64,000 bases of DNA. It comes from an uncultured Pseudomonadota bacterium (GTDB lineage Bacteria > Pseudomonadota > Gammaproteobacteria > Steroidobacterales > Steroidobacteraceae). The position numbers and the translations under genes are program-made. Positions 18,697-27,186 of this stretch are shown piece after piece. The notes beneath the pieces were generated by a model. It was not told the DNA's origin. It made no database searches and worked only from the letters and a program-made list of their open reading frames with translations. Every line of letters begins with the position of its first letter. The first letter of the stretch is position 1. The stretch is from positions 1 through 64,000 of the forward strand of contig CALGVD010000123.1 in assembly GCA_937920275.1 (NCBI GenBank), written 5' to 3'.

Positions 18697-19860
18697 TCAG
18701 GGCAGGAATTCGACCAGCAGGTCGTTCAGGTACCGCATTCCCTGAGGCGTCGCCCGGAAAAGCCCCCCTTGGTTCTCCAGATCACCCGCGGCGACCGCCT
18801 GTTCGACCTGCAGGGCGATCGTCGTCCAAGGCAGACCGGTGCGCGCCTCGAACAAACCCTGTTCGATACCGCCGGTGAGGCGCAGCGCGTTCAGCATGAA
18901 CTCGAACGGACGCTGTGCGGGCTCGACCTCGTGGACCTTCAGCGTCGCGACGGGATCGCGTTGGTAGCGGCGCGGTTCGCGCACCTGCTCGGTGCGATGG
19001 ATGCTGCGCACGCGCCCCGCTGCATCGAGCACGCTCCGCTTGCCGTGCGCACCAGCGCCGAGCCCGAGATAGTCGCCGAAACGCCAGTACCCGAGGTTGT
19101 GCACGCACTCGCGCCCGGGTCGTGCATAGGCCGACACCTCGTAACGCTGGTAGCCCGCCGCGGCGAGGCGCGACTGGCAGCCCTCGAGCATGCGTTCGGT
19201 GACCTCGTCGTCGGGGAGCGCGGGCTGCGGCTTCGCGGCGAATGAGGTGCCGGGTTCGAGCGTGAGCTGGTAGTGGGAGACCTGCGCCGAGGCAAGCCCG
19301 AGCGCCGCATCGATGTCGGCGAGCGCGCCTGCGGCGTCCTGTCCCGGTAGGCCGTACATCACATCGAGGTTGAAGTTCGCGAGCCCTGCGGCATGCAGTT
19401 CCGCTGCGGCGGTGTGCGTCTCGCGGGCGGTGTGGACACGGCCGAGACGGCGCAACGCCCCGTCATCGAAGCTCTGCGCGCCGAGCGACACACGGTTCAC
19501 GCCGGCGGCGGCGTACTCGGCGAAACGCCCGCGCTCGATCGTGCCGGGGTTCGCCTCCATCGTGATCTCGGCGTCCGCTGCGAACGGCAATGCCGCGCGC
19601 AGCATCGTGAGCACCTCGCCGATGACCTGCGGCGAGAACAGGCTGGGCGTGCCCCCGCCCAGGAACACCGACACCACGGGTCGCGCGTCCGCTGCAACGG
19701 ACATCGCGAGCTGGTGTTCGAGATCACGGCGCAGCGCCTCGAGGTACTGCCGCTCGGGGACGGCCTCCTTCATGGCATGCGAGTTGTAGTCGCAGTACGG
19801 GCACTTGCTCACGCACCACGGGAAATGCACATAGACCCCGAGCGGGGGCGGCGTGATCAC
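18697..19860 (-). CDS. hemW: Radical SAM heme chaperone HemW
   Basis: 387 residues from GTG 19860. The radical-SAM cysteines lie in FPWCVSKCPYCDY (Cys16, Cys20, Cys23) after the HemN/HemW opening LGVYVHFPW. It delivers heme to membrane respiratory proteins. HemN itself has a longer N-terminus, so HemW is the better call. GTG 19860 overlaps the rdgB stop as GTGA. The open frame extends upstream within rdgB, but homology starts here. Operon rph-rdgB-hemW, all with 4-nt overlaps. Confidence 0.92.
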   Translation of the reverse strand: MITPPPLGVYVHFPWCVSKCPYCDYNSHAMKEAVPERQYLEALRRDLEHQLAMSVAADARPVVSVFLGGGTPSLFSPQVIGEVLTMLRAALPFAADAEITMEANPGTIERGRFAEYAAAGVNRVSLGAQSFDDGALRRLGRVHTARETHTAAAELHAAGLANFNLDVMYGLPGQDAAGALADIDAALGLASAQVSHYQLTLEPGTSFAAKPQPALPDDEVTERMLEGCQSRLAAAGYQRYEVSAYARPGRECVHNLGYWRFGDYLGLGAGAHGKRSVLDAAGRVRSIHRTEQVREPRRYQRDPVATLKVHEVEPAQRPFEFMLNALRLTGGIEQGLFEARTGLPWTTIALQVEQAVAAGDLENQGGLFRATPQGMRYLNDLLVEFLP

Positions 19861-20507
19861 GACGCGTCCGTGGCCTGCCACGCGGCGAGCAGCGCACGCA
19901 GTGCCGCGGCGCGATGGCTGTGGAGGTTCTTGGTGACGGCATCGAGCTCGGCGACGCTGCGGCCACCGAACTGCGCGCCGCGCGGCGCCAACACCGGGTC
20001 GTAACCGAAACCGCCCGTACCGCGCGCCACCCCGAGGATATGGCCTTCCCAAGACCCCTCGCCGACCACCGGCGCGGGATCCTCCGCATCGCGCACCAGC
20101 ACGATGCAGCAACGGAAACGCGCCGTGCGCGCCGCCTCCGGCACACCTTCGAGCGCCGCGAGGAGCTTGCGCCAGTGGGCCTCGTCGCGGGGCATCGTGG
20201 CGGTGGACACGGCACTGTTGGCGGCCGGATCATCGGCGTAGCGCGCCGAACGCACGCCGGGCGCACCGCCGAGCGCATCGACCTCGAGCCCCGAATCATC
20301 CGCCATCGCCGGCAAGCCGGACCGATGCGCCGCATAGCGCGCCTTGAGCAGCGCATTGGCGAGGAAGGTGTCGCCGGTCTCCTCGGGCGGCTCGATGCCG
20401 AACGCGGATTGCGGCTCGAAGGTGAACCCCGCGGGCGCGAGCAGCGCACTGAACTCGCGCAGCTTGCCGGCGTTGCCGGTGGCGAGCACGATGCGGCGCA
20501 GGGTCAT
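19857..20507 (-). CDS. rdgB: XTP/dITP diphosphatase (RdgB/HAM1 family)
   Basis: Removes non-canonical purine triphosphates (dITP, XTP) from the nucleotide pool. 216 residues, slightly longer than E. coli RdgB because of an insertion around [11 protein letters not shown]. Motifs: substrate loop [11 protein letters not shown] near residue 9, [24 protein letters not shown], and GGFGYDPVL. It overlaps rph upstream (ATGA) and hemW downstream (GTGA). Confidence 0.95.
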   Translation of the reverse strand: MTLRRIVLATGNAGKLREFSALLAPAGFTFEPQSAFGIEPPEETGDTFLANALLKARYAAHRSGLPAMADDSGLEVDALGGAPGVRSARYADDPAANSAVSTATMPRDEAHWRKLLAALEGVPEAARTARFRCCIVLVRDAEDPAPVVGEGSWEGHILGVARGTGGFGYDPVLAPRGAQFGGRSVAELDAVTKNLHSHRAAALRALLAAWQATDAS

Positions 20508-21262
20508 TTTTTCTTTGGCGGTGGCGGCGGTAGCATGAGCGGTACGGCGAGCGCCTCGGCCTGCGCGGCATGCAGACGCGCGATGCCTTCGCTGGCAAGC
20601 GTCAGCAACGCGTCGAGCTCATCGCGCCGGAACGCGTGGCCCTCGGCCGTGCCCTGGACCTCGACGAAGGCGCCGCCGTCCTTCATCACCACATTCATAT
20701 CGGTCTCGGCCTGCGAGTCCTCGGCGTAGTCGAGGTCGAGCAGCGGCACACCACCGCAGATGCCGACCGACACCGCCGCCACCTGCCCGTGCAGCGGCGA
20801 GGCGGCGAGCGCGCCGCGCGCGACGAGCGCCGCGCAGGCATCGACCAAGGCGACATAGGCGCCGGTGATGGCCGCGGTGCGCGTGCCGCCATCGGCCTGC
20901 AGCACATCGCAGTCGAGCGTGACCGTGCGCTCGCCGAGCGCGCTCATGTCCATCACCGCGCGCAGGCTGCGGCCGATGAGCCGCTGGATCTCCTGCGTGC
21001 GACCCGTCTGCTTGCCCTTGGCGGCTTCGCGCGGCGAACGGGTGTGCGTGGCGCGCGGCAGCATGCCGTACTCCGCCGTCACCCAGCCCTGACCGCGACC
21101 GCGCAGGAAGCCCGGCACGCCGTCCTCGATGCTCGCCGTGCACAGCACCCGCGTATCGCCGAAGGACACCAGCACCGAGCCTTCGGCATGGCGGGTGAAG
21201 GCGCGGGCGAAGGTCACGGGGCGGAGCACATCTGCGGCTCGGCCGCTCGGTCGGATGAACAT
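20504..21262 (-). CDS. rph: Ribonuclease PH
   Basis: Phosphorolytic 3'-5' exoribonuclease that trims tRNA 3' ends. 252 residues with the family blocks [33 protein letters not shown] and [16 protein letters not shown]. The C-terminus has a Pro/Lys tail (PPPPPKKK), a lineage-specific extra. Divergent from yicC, with 103 bp between them holding the promoters of both. Confidence 0.96.
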   Translation of the reverse strand: MFIRPSGRAADVLRPVTFARAFTRHAEGSVLVSFGDTRVLCTASIEDGVPGFLRGRGQGWVTAEYGMLPRATHTRSPREAAKGKQTGRTQEIQRLIGRSLRAVMDMSALGERTVTLDCDVLQADGGTRTAAITGAYVALVDACAALVARGALAASPLHGQVAAVSVGICGGVPLLDLDYAEDSQAETDMNVVMKDGGAFVEVQGTAEGHAFRRDELDALLTLASEGIARLHAAQAEALAVPLMLPPPPPKKK

Positions 21263-21365
21263 AACTGGGGGCCTCGGGGGCGTGGGGGCATGAGGGCGTG
21301 GACTGGGGCGTCGGCTACACTGGGCGCTTTATACACTCCGCCCCGTATCCACGCGAGACACACCG

Positions 21366-22262
21366 ATGATCCACAGCATGACCGGCTTTGCGCGGCGCGA
21401 GACCAGTGGCCCCTGGGGCCAACTGACCTGCGAAGTGCGCAGCGTCAACCACCGGTACCTCGAACCGGGGTTCCGGCTGCCGGAGGAACTGCGCGGCCTC
21501 GAGGGGGAGCTGCGCCAGACGCTGCCGAAGCTGCTGCGCCGCGGCAAGGTCGACTGCACCGTGCATCTGCGCGCCACCCGCGAAGCCGAGCGAGAACTGC
21601 AGGTCGACGAAGCGACGCTCGCGCGGGTGTTGGAGCGCGTGGCCGACATCGCGGACCGTGCCTCAGGTGCCGGGCTCAGCACCGCCCTCGGCATCACCAA
21701 GGTGCAGATCAACCCGATGGACGTGCTGCGCTGGCCCGGTGTGCTGCAGGACAGCGCCCCCGACAACGACGCCCTCACCGCTGCCCTGCGCGCGCTGTTC
21801 ACGGACAGCGTGCGCGAGCTCGTCGCGATGCGCGCCCGTGAGGGGGAGCGCCTTCGCGATCTCGTGCTGCAGCGTTGTGAGGCGCTCGTCGGTCTGATCG
21901 ACGCTGCACGCACCCAGCTGCCCGAACTGCGCGATCGTGCACGCCAGCGCCTACAGACCCGGCTCGTCGAGCTCGGCGCCACCGTCGACGCCACGCGCTT
22001 CGAGCAGGAGGTCGCGCTCTTGCTGCAGCGCGCCGATGTGGACGAAGAGCTCGATCGCCTCGATGCACACCTCGCCGAGATCCGCCGCGTGCTCGATGGC
22101 GAGGAGGCCGGCGGGCGACGGCTCGATTTCCTGATGCAGGAGCTGCACCGCGAAGCGAACACCTTCTCCTCGAAGTCGCAGGAACTCGACTCGACGCGCC
22201 TCGCCGTCGACATGAAGGTGCTGATCGAGCAGCTGCGCGAACAGGTGCAGAATATCGAGTAG
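21366..22262 (+). CDS. yicC: YicC/YloC family endoribonuclease
   Basis: 298 residues, full length for the family. The start MIHSMTGFARRE and the C-terminus ending KVLIEQLREQVQNIE are typical. YicC is an RNase with a role in stationary phase and small-RNA turnover in E. coli. The family normally sits next to rph upstream and gmk downstream. Here rph is in place but gmk is 9.4 kb away, separated by accessory DNA. The last ~60 bp of the gene recur at 27301-27361 and, more briefly, at 23846-23872. Confidence 0.93.
   Translation: MIHSMTGFARRETSGPWGQLTCEVRSVNHRYLEPGFRLPEELRGLEGELRQTLPKLLRRGKVDCTVHLRATREAERELQVDEATLARVLERVADIADRASGAGLSTALGITKVQINPMDVLRWPGVLQDSAPDNDALTAALRALFTDSVRELVAMRAREGERLRDLVLQRCEALVGLIDAARTQLPELRDRARQRLQTRLVELGATVDATRFEQEVALLLQRADVDEELDRLDAHLAEIRRVLDGEEAGGRRLDFLMQELHREANTFSSKSQELDSTRLAVDMKVLIEQLREQVQNIE
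22238..22262 (+). repeat. yicC 3'-end repeat, copy 1 (putative attL)
   Basis: The 15-bp core CGAACAGGTGCAGAA (22238-22252) inside the yicC 3' end is repeated exactly at 23846-23860 and 27338-27352. In all three copies the downstream bases still encode a YicC-like ending with a stop. This is the pattern left when an integrative element inserts at a gene's 3' end and restores it. Confidence 0.55.
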
Positions 22263-22500
22263 GTTCCTGGGGCGTCCGCGGATATCCGCGAAAGATGCGT
22301 CAGGTGCCAACTTGCCCGCTTGCTACCGCAACCACACTTCGCGATAGAAGACATGACCGACCACCACCGCTTGCCAATGCCGTGTGTGCAGATGCTGCGG
22401 CTACCGCAAGTCCGCATCGGCGCGCGAGCAGTAGGGTGGGTTGAGGCGGAAGTCCAACTGTGGCTTGCTGGCCGAGTCGAACACCCTAGCGCACGTGCAA

Positions 22501-22926
22501 TTACTTAGCCGGCGGGTACCACAGTTCGATCCGACCCGGCGCCGAAGGGTCGGCAGCCACGGCGGCTGCCGCCGGCCTGTATACCTTGGCGATGTAGGGC
22601 GGCTTATGAGCAGCAACGAAGTCGCGGATTTTCGGTTCCGTCGCCACGAACGCCGTGGCCAACTCCGGAAACGGCACGTGTCCCACAATCACCAGTAGCG
22701 AGACGCTGTTCTCGACGACCGCGTGCTTCTAGTTTGGTTTGTAACGAATCCGGCCATCATGTGTAACGGCAACCCATCCCTTCCGGCCGATCTGACGCAG
22801 CCACACTTCATCCGGCGTGTCGTGTTGAAAATGATCCGCGTGCCGCTCCACCGACAAGCCGGCAGCGCGCAATATCTCCGGGAATTTCATGCCGAGGTCA
22901 CGGTCGGTGAAATAGACCAGGCTCAC
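22501..22926 (-). pseudogene. PIN-like toxin gene broken by an in-frame amber codon
   Basis: From GTG 22926 the frame reads 65 residues (YFTDRDLGMKFPEIL ... VTHDGRIRYKPN) and then hits TAG at 22731-22729. The same frame continues without a shift for 75 more residues (KHAVVENSVSLLVIVGHVPF ... HKPPYIAKVYRP ... IELWYPPAK) to a stop at 22501. As I recall, intact homologs run through this junction as one ~140-residue PIN-like (VapC-type RNase) protein. A single base change therefore explains the break. The start overlaps the antitoxin stop (GTGA). Confidence 0.75.
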
Positions 22927-23606
22927 GCAGCCCGCTCGTAGAGCACGGCCTCCTCAATCTCGTCGACCGAGAGATCGTAGTCCGCGGCCAGGGCATCCAC
23001 GGTCTCGCCAGAGTCGATGCGATCAGCAATCGCGCCCGTGGTGATACCGCGCTTGGCGATGACCGGCCTACCGAAAGCCAGATTCGCATCGATGGCGATG
23101 GGGCGTGCTGCCGAAAGGGTTTCGGCCGTGGCGGGGTAGAGCTTCACCGGGAATCGCCAGTTGTCCCATTCGACTCGTGCCAGATGTTCGTTGAACATCC
23201 TGCGCATGGCCACCTGACCAGAAGCGGACAGTTCGATCAGTTCACCATAGCGTGCAAGCAACAGCTTGCCAGCGTCCGTCCGTAGCTCCGGGCTCAGCAG
23301 CAGACGGTCGACGTCCAACGACCTCTGGGCGTAATGGATGGCCGTGCGTAGCGCATCCATCTTCACTCCGTGATCCGTACGCAGCGCACGCAGCACGTGC
23401 GCCTCGATCAGGTTCCAGAACGAGAGCATGGGCGGAGGATTGCTGGCCGGACGGATCAGCGGCTTGAAGTGAACCGGCCCCTTGCCCGTCTGGTAAGGGC
23501 GGCCAATGACCCACGAGCGCAGCGTAGCCGGTGCCACTTTCAGGTAGCGGGCAGCCTCGGCCAGGGTATAGGCCGGTTGGTCGCGGATATCGTCTTTCCT
23601 GGCCAC
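22923..23606 (-). CDS. DUF433-type antitoxin with HTH domain
   Basis: 227 residues from GTG 23606. The N-terminus has a MerR-like helix-turn-helix (YTLAEAARYLKVAPATLRSW). The C-terminus is a DUF433 domain (KRGITTGAIADRIDSGETVD ... DEIEEAVLYERA). Such proteins pair with PIN-like toxins as type II toxin-antitoxin systems and usually repress their own operon. It precedes the broken toxin with a 4-nt overlap. The start is uncertain: the frame is open to 23744, but GTG 23606 places the HTH at the usual distance from the N-terminus. Confidence 0.75.
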   Translation of the reverse strand: MARKDDIRDQPAYTLAEAARYLKVAPATLRSWVIGRPYQTGKGPVHFKPLIRPASNPPPMLSFWNLIEAHVLRALRTDHGVKMDALRTAIHYAQRSLDVDRLLLSPELRTDAGKLLLARYGELIELSASGQVAMRRMFNEHLARVEWDNWRFPVKLYPATAETLSAARPIAIDANLAFGRPVIAKRGITTGAIADRIDSGETVDALAADYDLSVDEIEEAVLYERAA

Positions 23607-23845
23607 GTCGAAAGCCGTGCTCCATGCGTCGGGAGAAGCGAACGGATATTGTACTCCCGTTGAAATGACAAGGGGATTGGGCGGCAGACCCGCCTCTGCT
23701 GATCGCAAGGTTGGGCTTCGGCCAGTTGAAACCCGGGCAGGCACCGCTTGCCGTCACGCGGAAACTGGCGAACTCTGGCGTGTGGCTAGCGAGGTTGGAC
23801 GATCGTGAGTCCTATTTTGAATCAAACACATGCAAGCGTAGCGCT

Positions 23846-23872
23846 CGAACAGGTGCAGAACATTGAATGAAG
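23846..23872 (+). repeat. yicC 3'-end repeat, copy 2 (putative internal att site)
   Basis: CGAACAGGTGCAGAA (23846-23860) followed by CATTGAATGA. In the yicC frame this reads EQVQNIE-stop, the same C-terminal peptide as YicC but with different codons. The surrounding DNA (23607-24073) is AT-rich, has no gene, and contains a palindrome at 23904-23923. Confidence 0.55.
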
Positions 23873-23903
23873 TCTGGATACGCTAATTTTAAATTGATGT
23901 GTA

Positions 23904-23923
23904 ATTGAGTAAAAATACTCAAT
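23904..23923. promoter_or_regulatory. Perfect palindrome, candidate operator
   Basis: ATTGAGTA-AAAA-TACTCAAT is followed by a further half-site ATTGAG at 23926-23931. It lies in AT-rich DNA about 150 bp upstream of the three-gene exported-protein cassette and is the most likely regulatory site for it. It could instead belong to the att site; no cognate regulator is identifiable. Confidence 0.45.
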
Positions 23924-24073
23924 GTATTGAGCAAATGGTGGTTTGTCACTGCCCCAACGCCCGTCGTCCAGTTCTTGGGGGCACAGCGTTTCCTACAAAG
24001 GGTCGTGGGGTCGAGTACGCGCCTGCGACCCACCCACCGGCCGCCATCCGTCGCATCCCGCACCACCCTGTTT

Positions 24074-24544
24074 GTGGAGCGGTGGTTATTGTCGGTGGTC
24101 GGCGTGTCACTGCTGCTCGCGAGCTGCACGCGCGCGCCGACCCCACCTGAATACAGTCCTCCGCCACCCGTGGCGCAGTCAGCGACACCGAGCGCGCCGG
24201 AAGCGTCGCCGCAGATCGTCGGCGCACGAGTCGTTCCCGCTGCGCCGAGCGTCTCCCGAACACCCGACCTGCCCGCCGGGATGGTGCAGCCACCTCCCAA
24301 GCCCCCGGAAATCCTCGCCTTCGAGGACTGTGCCACGCGCGTAATGCGGGCGGGACGCGGCGTAGGCGCGGTGGTCACCGAGTGCAAAGGGCAGATGGAG
24401 GCTTACACCGCCTCCGTGGATCCCGCCGATCCCGATGCCATACGCCTCCGAGCGGCCCCAGCGGCTGAACGCCCCACCGAAGCGGCGACCGATCGCCGAC
24501 GCCCAACGCCACCCGCTCCACTTCGCCCCGGAGGTGAACCATGA
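24074..24544 (+). CDS. Small Pro-rich lipoprotein, unknown function
   Basis: 156 residues from GTG 24074. The lipobox is LLLASC, after a short hydrophobic stretch (WLLSVVGVSLLLAS). The mature part is Pro/Ala-rich and low complexity, with one Cys-containing section (FEDCATRVMRAGRGVGAVVTECKG, given in two parts: FEDCATRVMRAG and VGAVVTECKG). The start is weakly supported, as there is no clear Shine-Dalgarno. The TGA overlaps the ATG of the next gene (ATGA). First gene of an apparent three-gene operon. Confidence 0.6.
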   Translation: MERWLLSVVGVSLLLASCTRAPTPPEYSPPPPVAQSATPSAPEASPQIVGARVVPAAPSVSRTPDLPAGMVQPPPKPPEILAFEDCATRVMRAGRGVGAVVTECKGQMEAYTASVDPADPDAIRLRAAPAAERPTEAATDRRRPTPPAPLRPGGEP

Positions 24545-26382
24545 AAAAGCTCCTCTGCTTGCTGCTTCTCACACTCCCGATCAGCGCCCAAGCGAACATC
24601 ACCGGTCCAATCTCGACGGACACCGGTGATTTCACGCTCCACTGGGAACCGGCATCCGGGCGAACCCTCGTCGAGGTCTCCGTATCGGGCCAAACGATCA
24701 GCTCTTGGCAGACTTCTCCCGCCCGCATCGTCAAGAGCATCCCCGGGGACTACTACTTCGAGGAACGCTGGTGCGGTCTGCTGTTCTCCGGTACTGTTTG
24801 TTGTCCGATAGACAAGCACACGGTGACCTTCAGCCGTGGTCATGGTCAGCAACAGCCGCAGTTCGTCGAGGAGGGGTACCGGGCGTACTACGCTGACGTG
24901 GATGGCAACGGGCTTGTGGATGCCTACATCGAGCGGCTGACCGCATCGTCTCTGGACGGATCCCTGCAATCTTATGTCTTGCTGAACAGGGGCAACGGAA
25001 CCCTATCTACCGTCGCCGCCGGCGAAGCGGGGTTCGATTACTTCGCGGCGCGCGCGCGCTCCTTCCCGAACCAACGGTTCGGCCTCGACTACACCGACCT
25101 CAACGCGGACGGCGACATCGATCATGTCATCCCGGGCCGGGCTCTCGGCGTGAGCCATCAAGCGTGGGAGCCGGAGGCTGTGATCATCGTCTTCGCCCCC
25201 GGCGTGCAGAGCGACAGGTCGCGCCCGCAGGCCGCCACCATCGTCACACCGAAGGCGACCGCCATCTTGGAGGATGTCGCATATTGGATGGGTGATCCGG
25301 GATACTTCGAGCATAACTTCGATCGAAGGTCGGCCCAGCAGGATTACTGGGCCCAAGGGGATCCATACTTCGGTTATCGATGCAGCTGGACTTGGCAAGA
25401 TCATCGCGATGCCGAGACCAACGCTGTCAACTCTGGGTTGGCCTTCACCTGCGAGTATGTCCCGCAGTATCAGGAGATAGAGGTCCTCAAATTCGACGCC
25501 ATGGAGCTGGCGGGAGCGCTGGGGAGCGCACTGTATGCCGGCGACGGAGACTCCCTCGCTTCCTTGTTGAGCGTCTCGCAATCTTTCCAGAGGCATTTCG
25601 GCGTTCCGATGTTCGGCTTCGACCGTTCAGGGAATTGGGTCAAGCCATCGTACCGACCGTGCGGATACGGAGATCCGGACCGTCGTTTCTGCAAGAGGCC
25701 GGAACCGAGCGTTGCCTATTGGTCGAGCATCCTCGCCAAGTACCTCATCCAACGACGCATTGAAAAAAGAGACGTCGTCAGGTCCCCACAAGCGCCTACG
25801 GGACATGATTTCAAGGCGGAAACGGAGATATGCAAGATCGGAGAGCCTGGATGTACCATTGACAACATGGCTTGCTGGGTACGGCACTATCACGCTCCAG
25901 GCAAACGCGGTGGCTATTCGAGGCCGGTAGCGAACGGGGAGGAGAGCTCGCTGCATCCGCTGCGTGATTCAAACGAGGCGCCCGGATATGTCTTTCCGGG
26001 AGTTGGGGGGCCGGTCGACCTCGGGGATCCCATCATCACCGGTGTCGGGACGGCCGCCGGATTGCCGCCTCATGCGGTGGGAAATGTCACCTTACCTTCG
26101 CATGTATTCCACAATTACTTCGGTGGTCAGACTTGGCCACAGTGTCCCAAGCCGGTGCCGCTTGATGGACTGGGAGCAGCGCCGATGGGTTGCAACCAGA
26201 CCTACCGGCTGCCGGTCGAGGTCAACGGTACAATCGTGGTGCGGAGCCGAGGAACGGGCGAAAACGCCTTTGATTGGATTAACCAAGTAGTCGGTAAATC
26301 GATCTTCGAAGGTTTCGACCGGGAGATGATCGAAAAAATGAGGCGAACACCGGGCATGAAGTGCCCCTCGGGTCCACCATGA
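24541..26382 (+). CDS. Secreted protein with EF-hand/FG-GAP-like calcium loops, unknown function
   Basis: 613 residues with a clear signal peptide (MKKLLCLLLLTLPISAQA). Two calcium-loop motifs of the FG-GAP/dockerin type are seen: DVDGNGLVD (119-127) and DLNADGDID (186-194). Many Cys and Trp residues in the second half suggest a disulfide-bonded exported fold. The last 52 residues contain GTGENAFDWIN and end in MKCPSGPP; a related tail is encoded at 30635-30826. A strong Shine-Dalgarno GGAGGTGAACC precedes ATG 24541. Base composition is less GC-rich than the window. I do not recognise the family. The arrangement (large exported protein, small membrane partner, orphan tail copy downstream) resembles polymorphic toxin loci, but this is inference. 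Confidence 0.75.
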   Translation: MKKLLCLLLLTLPISAQANITGPISTDTGDFTLHWEPASGRTLVEVSVSGQTISSWQTSPARIVKSIPGDYYFEERWCGLLFSGTVCCPIDKHTVTFSRGHGQQQPQFVEEGYRAYYADVDGNGLVDAYIERLTASSLDGSLQSYVLLNRGNGTLSTVAAGEAGFDYFAARARSFPNQRFGLDYTDLNADGDIDHVIPGRALGVSHQAWEPEAVIIVFAPGVQSDRSRPQAATIVTPKATAILEDVAYWMGDPGYFEHNFDRRSAQQDYWAQGDPYFGYRCSWTWQDHRDAETNAVNSGLAFTCEYVPQYQEIEVLKFDAMELAGALGSALYAGDGDSLASLLSVSQSFQRHFGVPMFGFDRSGNWVKPSYRPCGYGDPDRRFCKRPEPSVAYWSSILAKYLIQRRIEKRDVVRSPQAPTGHDFKAETEICKIGEPGCTIDNMACWVRHYHAPGKRGGYSRPVANGEESSLHPLRDSNEAPGYVFPGVGGPVDLGDPIITGVGTAAGLPPHAVGNVTLPSHVFHNYFGGQTWPQCPKPVPLDGLGAAPMGCNQTYRLPVEVNGTIVVRSRGTGENAFDWINQVVGKSIFEGFDREMIEKMRRTPGMKCPSGPP

Positions 26383-27065
26383 TTCTCGTGGGGTTGGTGG
26401 CATGGCTCCTGTCGCTCGTGATTTTCATGATGCTGCGTCGTTGGTCGCACCGGGATCGGTGGCGTACCGCAGTGGTAGCGGTACTCTGCTTCACCCCGTC
26501 GATTTCGGTATTCCGCCTCGACGATGGGGGCTGGCCCGCGATCATGTTCCTGCCCATCGGGCTGGCAGCTCCGGCATGGCTTTTGTGGCCACCCGTCCCC
26601 GACCGTTGGGGGTTTTTCCTCACGGCGCTCTACCATCATCTGCATGTGATCGCCGTGGTCGGGCTGGTCGCGTTCCTCATCTCCGGACGGCGCGCCGTCA
26701 CGGACACAGGGGCACCTTCCTTGAACGGCCCCGTCGATCCCGACGCAGCGACAGGCATGCGGCGGCTGATCGAGCCCCTGATCGTCCTTGTCGCACTGCC
26801 TGCGGTCGTGTTTGCCACCGGCTTCTACCCGTGGCGTGACGCGCCGACGATCCTGCGGCCCGTGCCGCTCTGGCTCACCGCATCGGTGATCTTCATGTGC
26901 GCTGTGATCGCGCATCTGTCGACCTCCGCGCTTCTCGGCAAGCACCGGGCGGATCGGTCTCCATGGAAGACACTACCTGTCGCATTTGTCCTGTTCATGC
27001 TGCTGCGCTCCTTCGTCGCAGTGGTGGTGTTCCGCGTGCTCGATCCGGCGCGCCACCTCCCCTAG
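26379..27065 (+). CDS. Polytopic membrane protein, unknown function (copy A)
   Basis: 228 residues with about six hydrophobic segments, starting MILVGLVAWLLSLVIFMML. The ATG at 26379 overlaps the previous TGA (ATGA), so translation is coupled to the exported protein. It resembles the membrane protein encoded at 30814-31551: both carry a TG-x-x-PW ... PVP motif (TGFYPWRDAP ... RPVPLWLT here) followed by two helices with the same spacing. It may be an immunity or anchoring partner of the upstream protein; no family match is recognised. Confidence 0.7.
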   Translation: MILVGLVAWLLSLVIFMMLRRWSHRDRWRTAVVAVLCFTPSISVFRLDDGGWPAIMFLPIGLAAPAWLLWPPVPDRWGFFLTALYHHLHVIAVVGLVAFLISGRRAVTDTGAPSLNGPVDPDAATGMRRLIEPLIVLVALPAVVFATGFYPWRDAPTILRPVPLWLTASVIFMCAVIAHLSTSALLGKHRADRSPWKTLPVAFVLFMLLRSFVAVVVFRVLDPARHLP

Positions 27066-27186
27066 CTTCAGTAGGCGCCGGACGCAGCGATACCCCGCGA
27101 GACGACTCCCCGGCTCCTCCACCCCCCCCGCTCTCCGGTAGCATCCTTGAGCGCCTCCGCCGACGACCACCGCCCGCACCCGCGCA

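Noticed and set aside
24541-26382. RHS or RTX toxin identity for the 613-residue secreted protein
   Set aside because: It has two calcium-loop motifs but no RHS YD-repeats and no RTX nonapeptide array; left as unknown.
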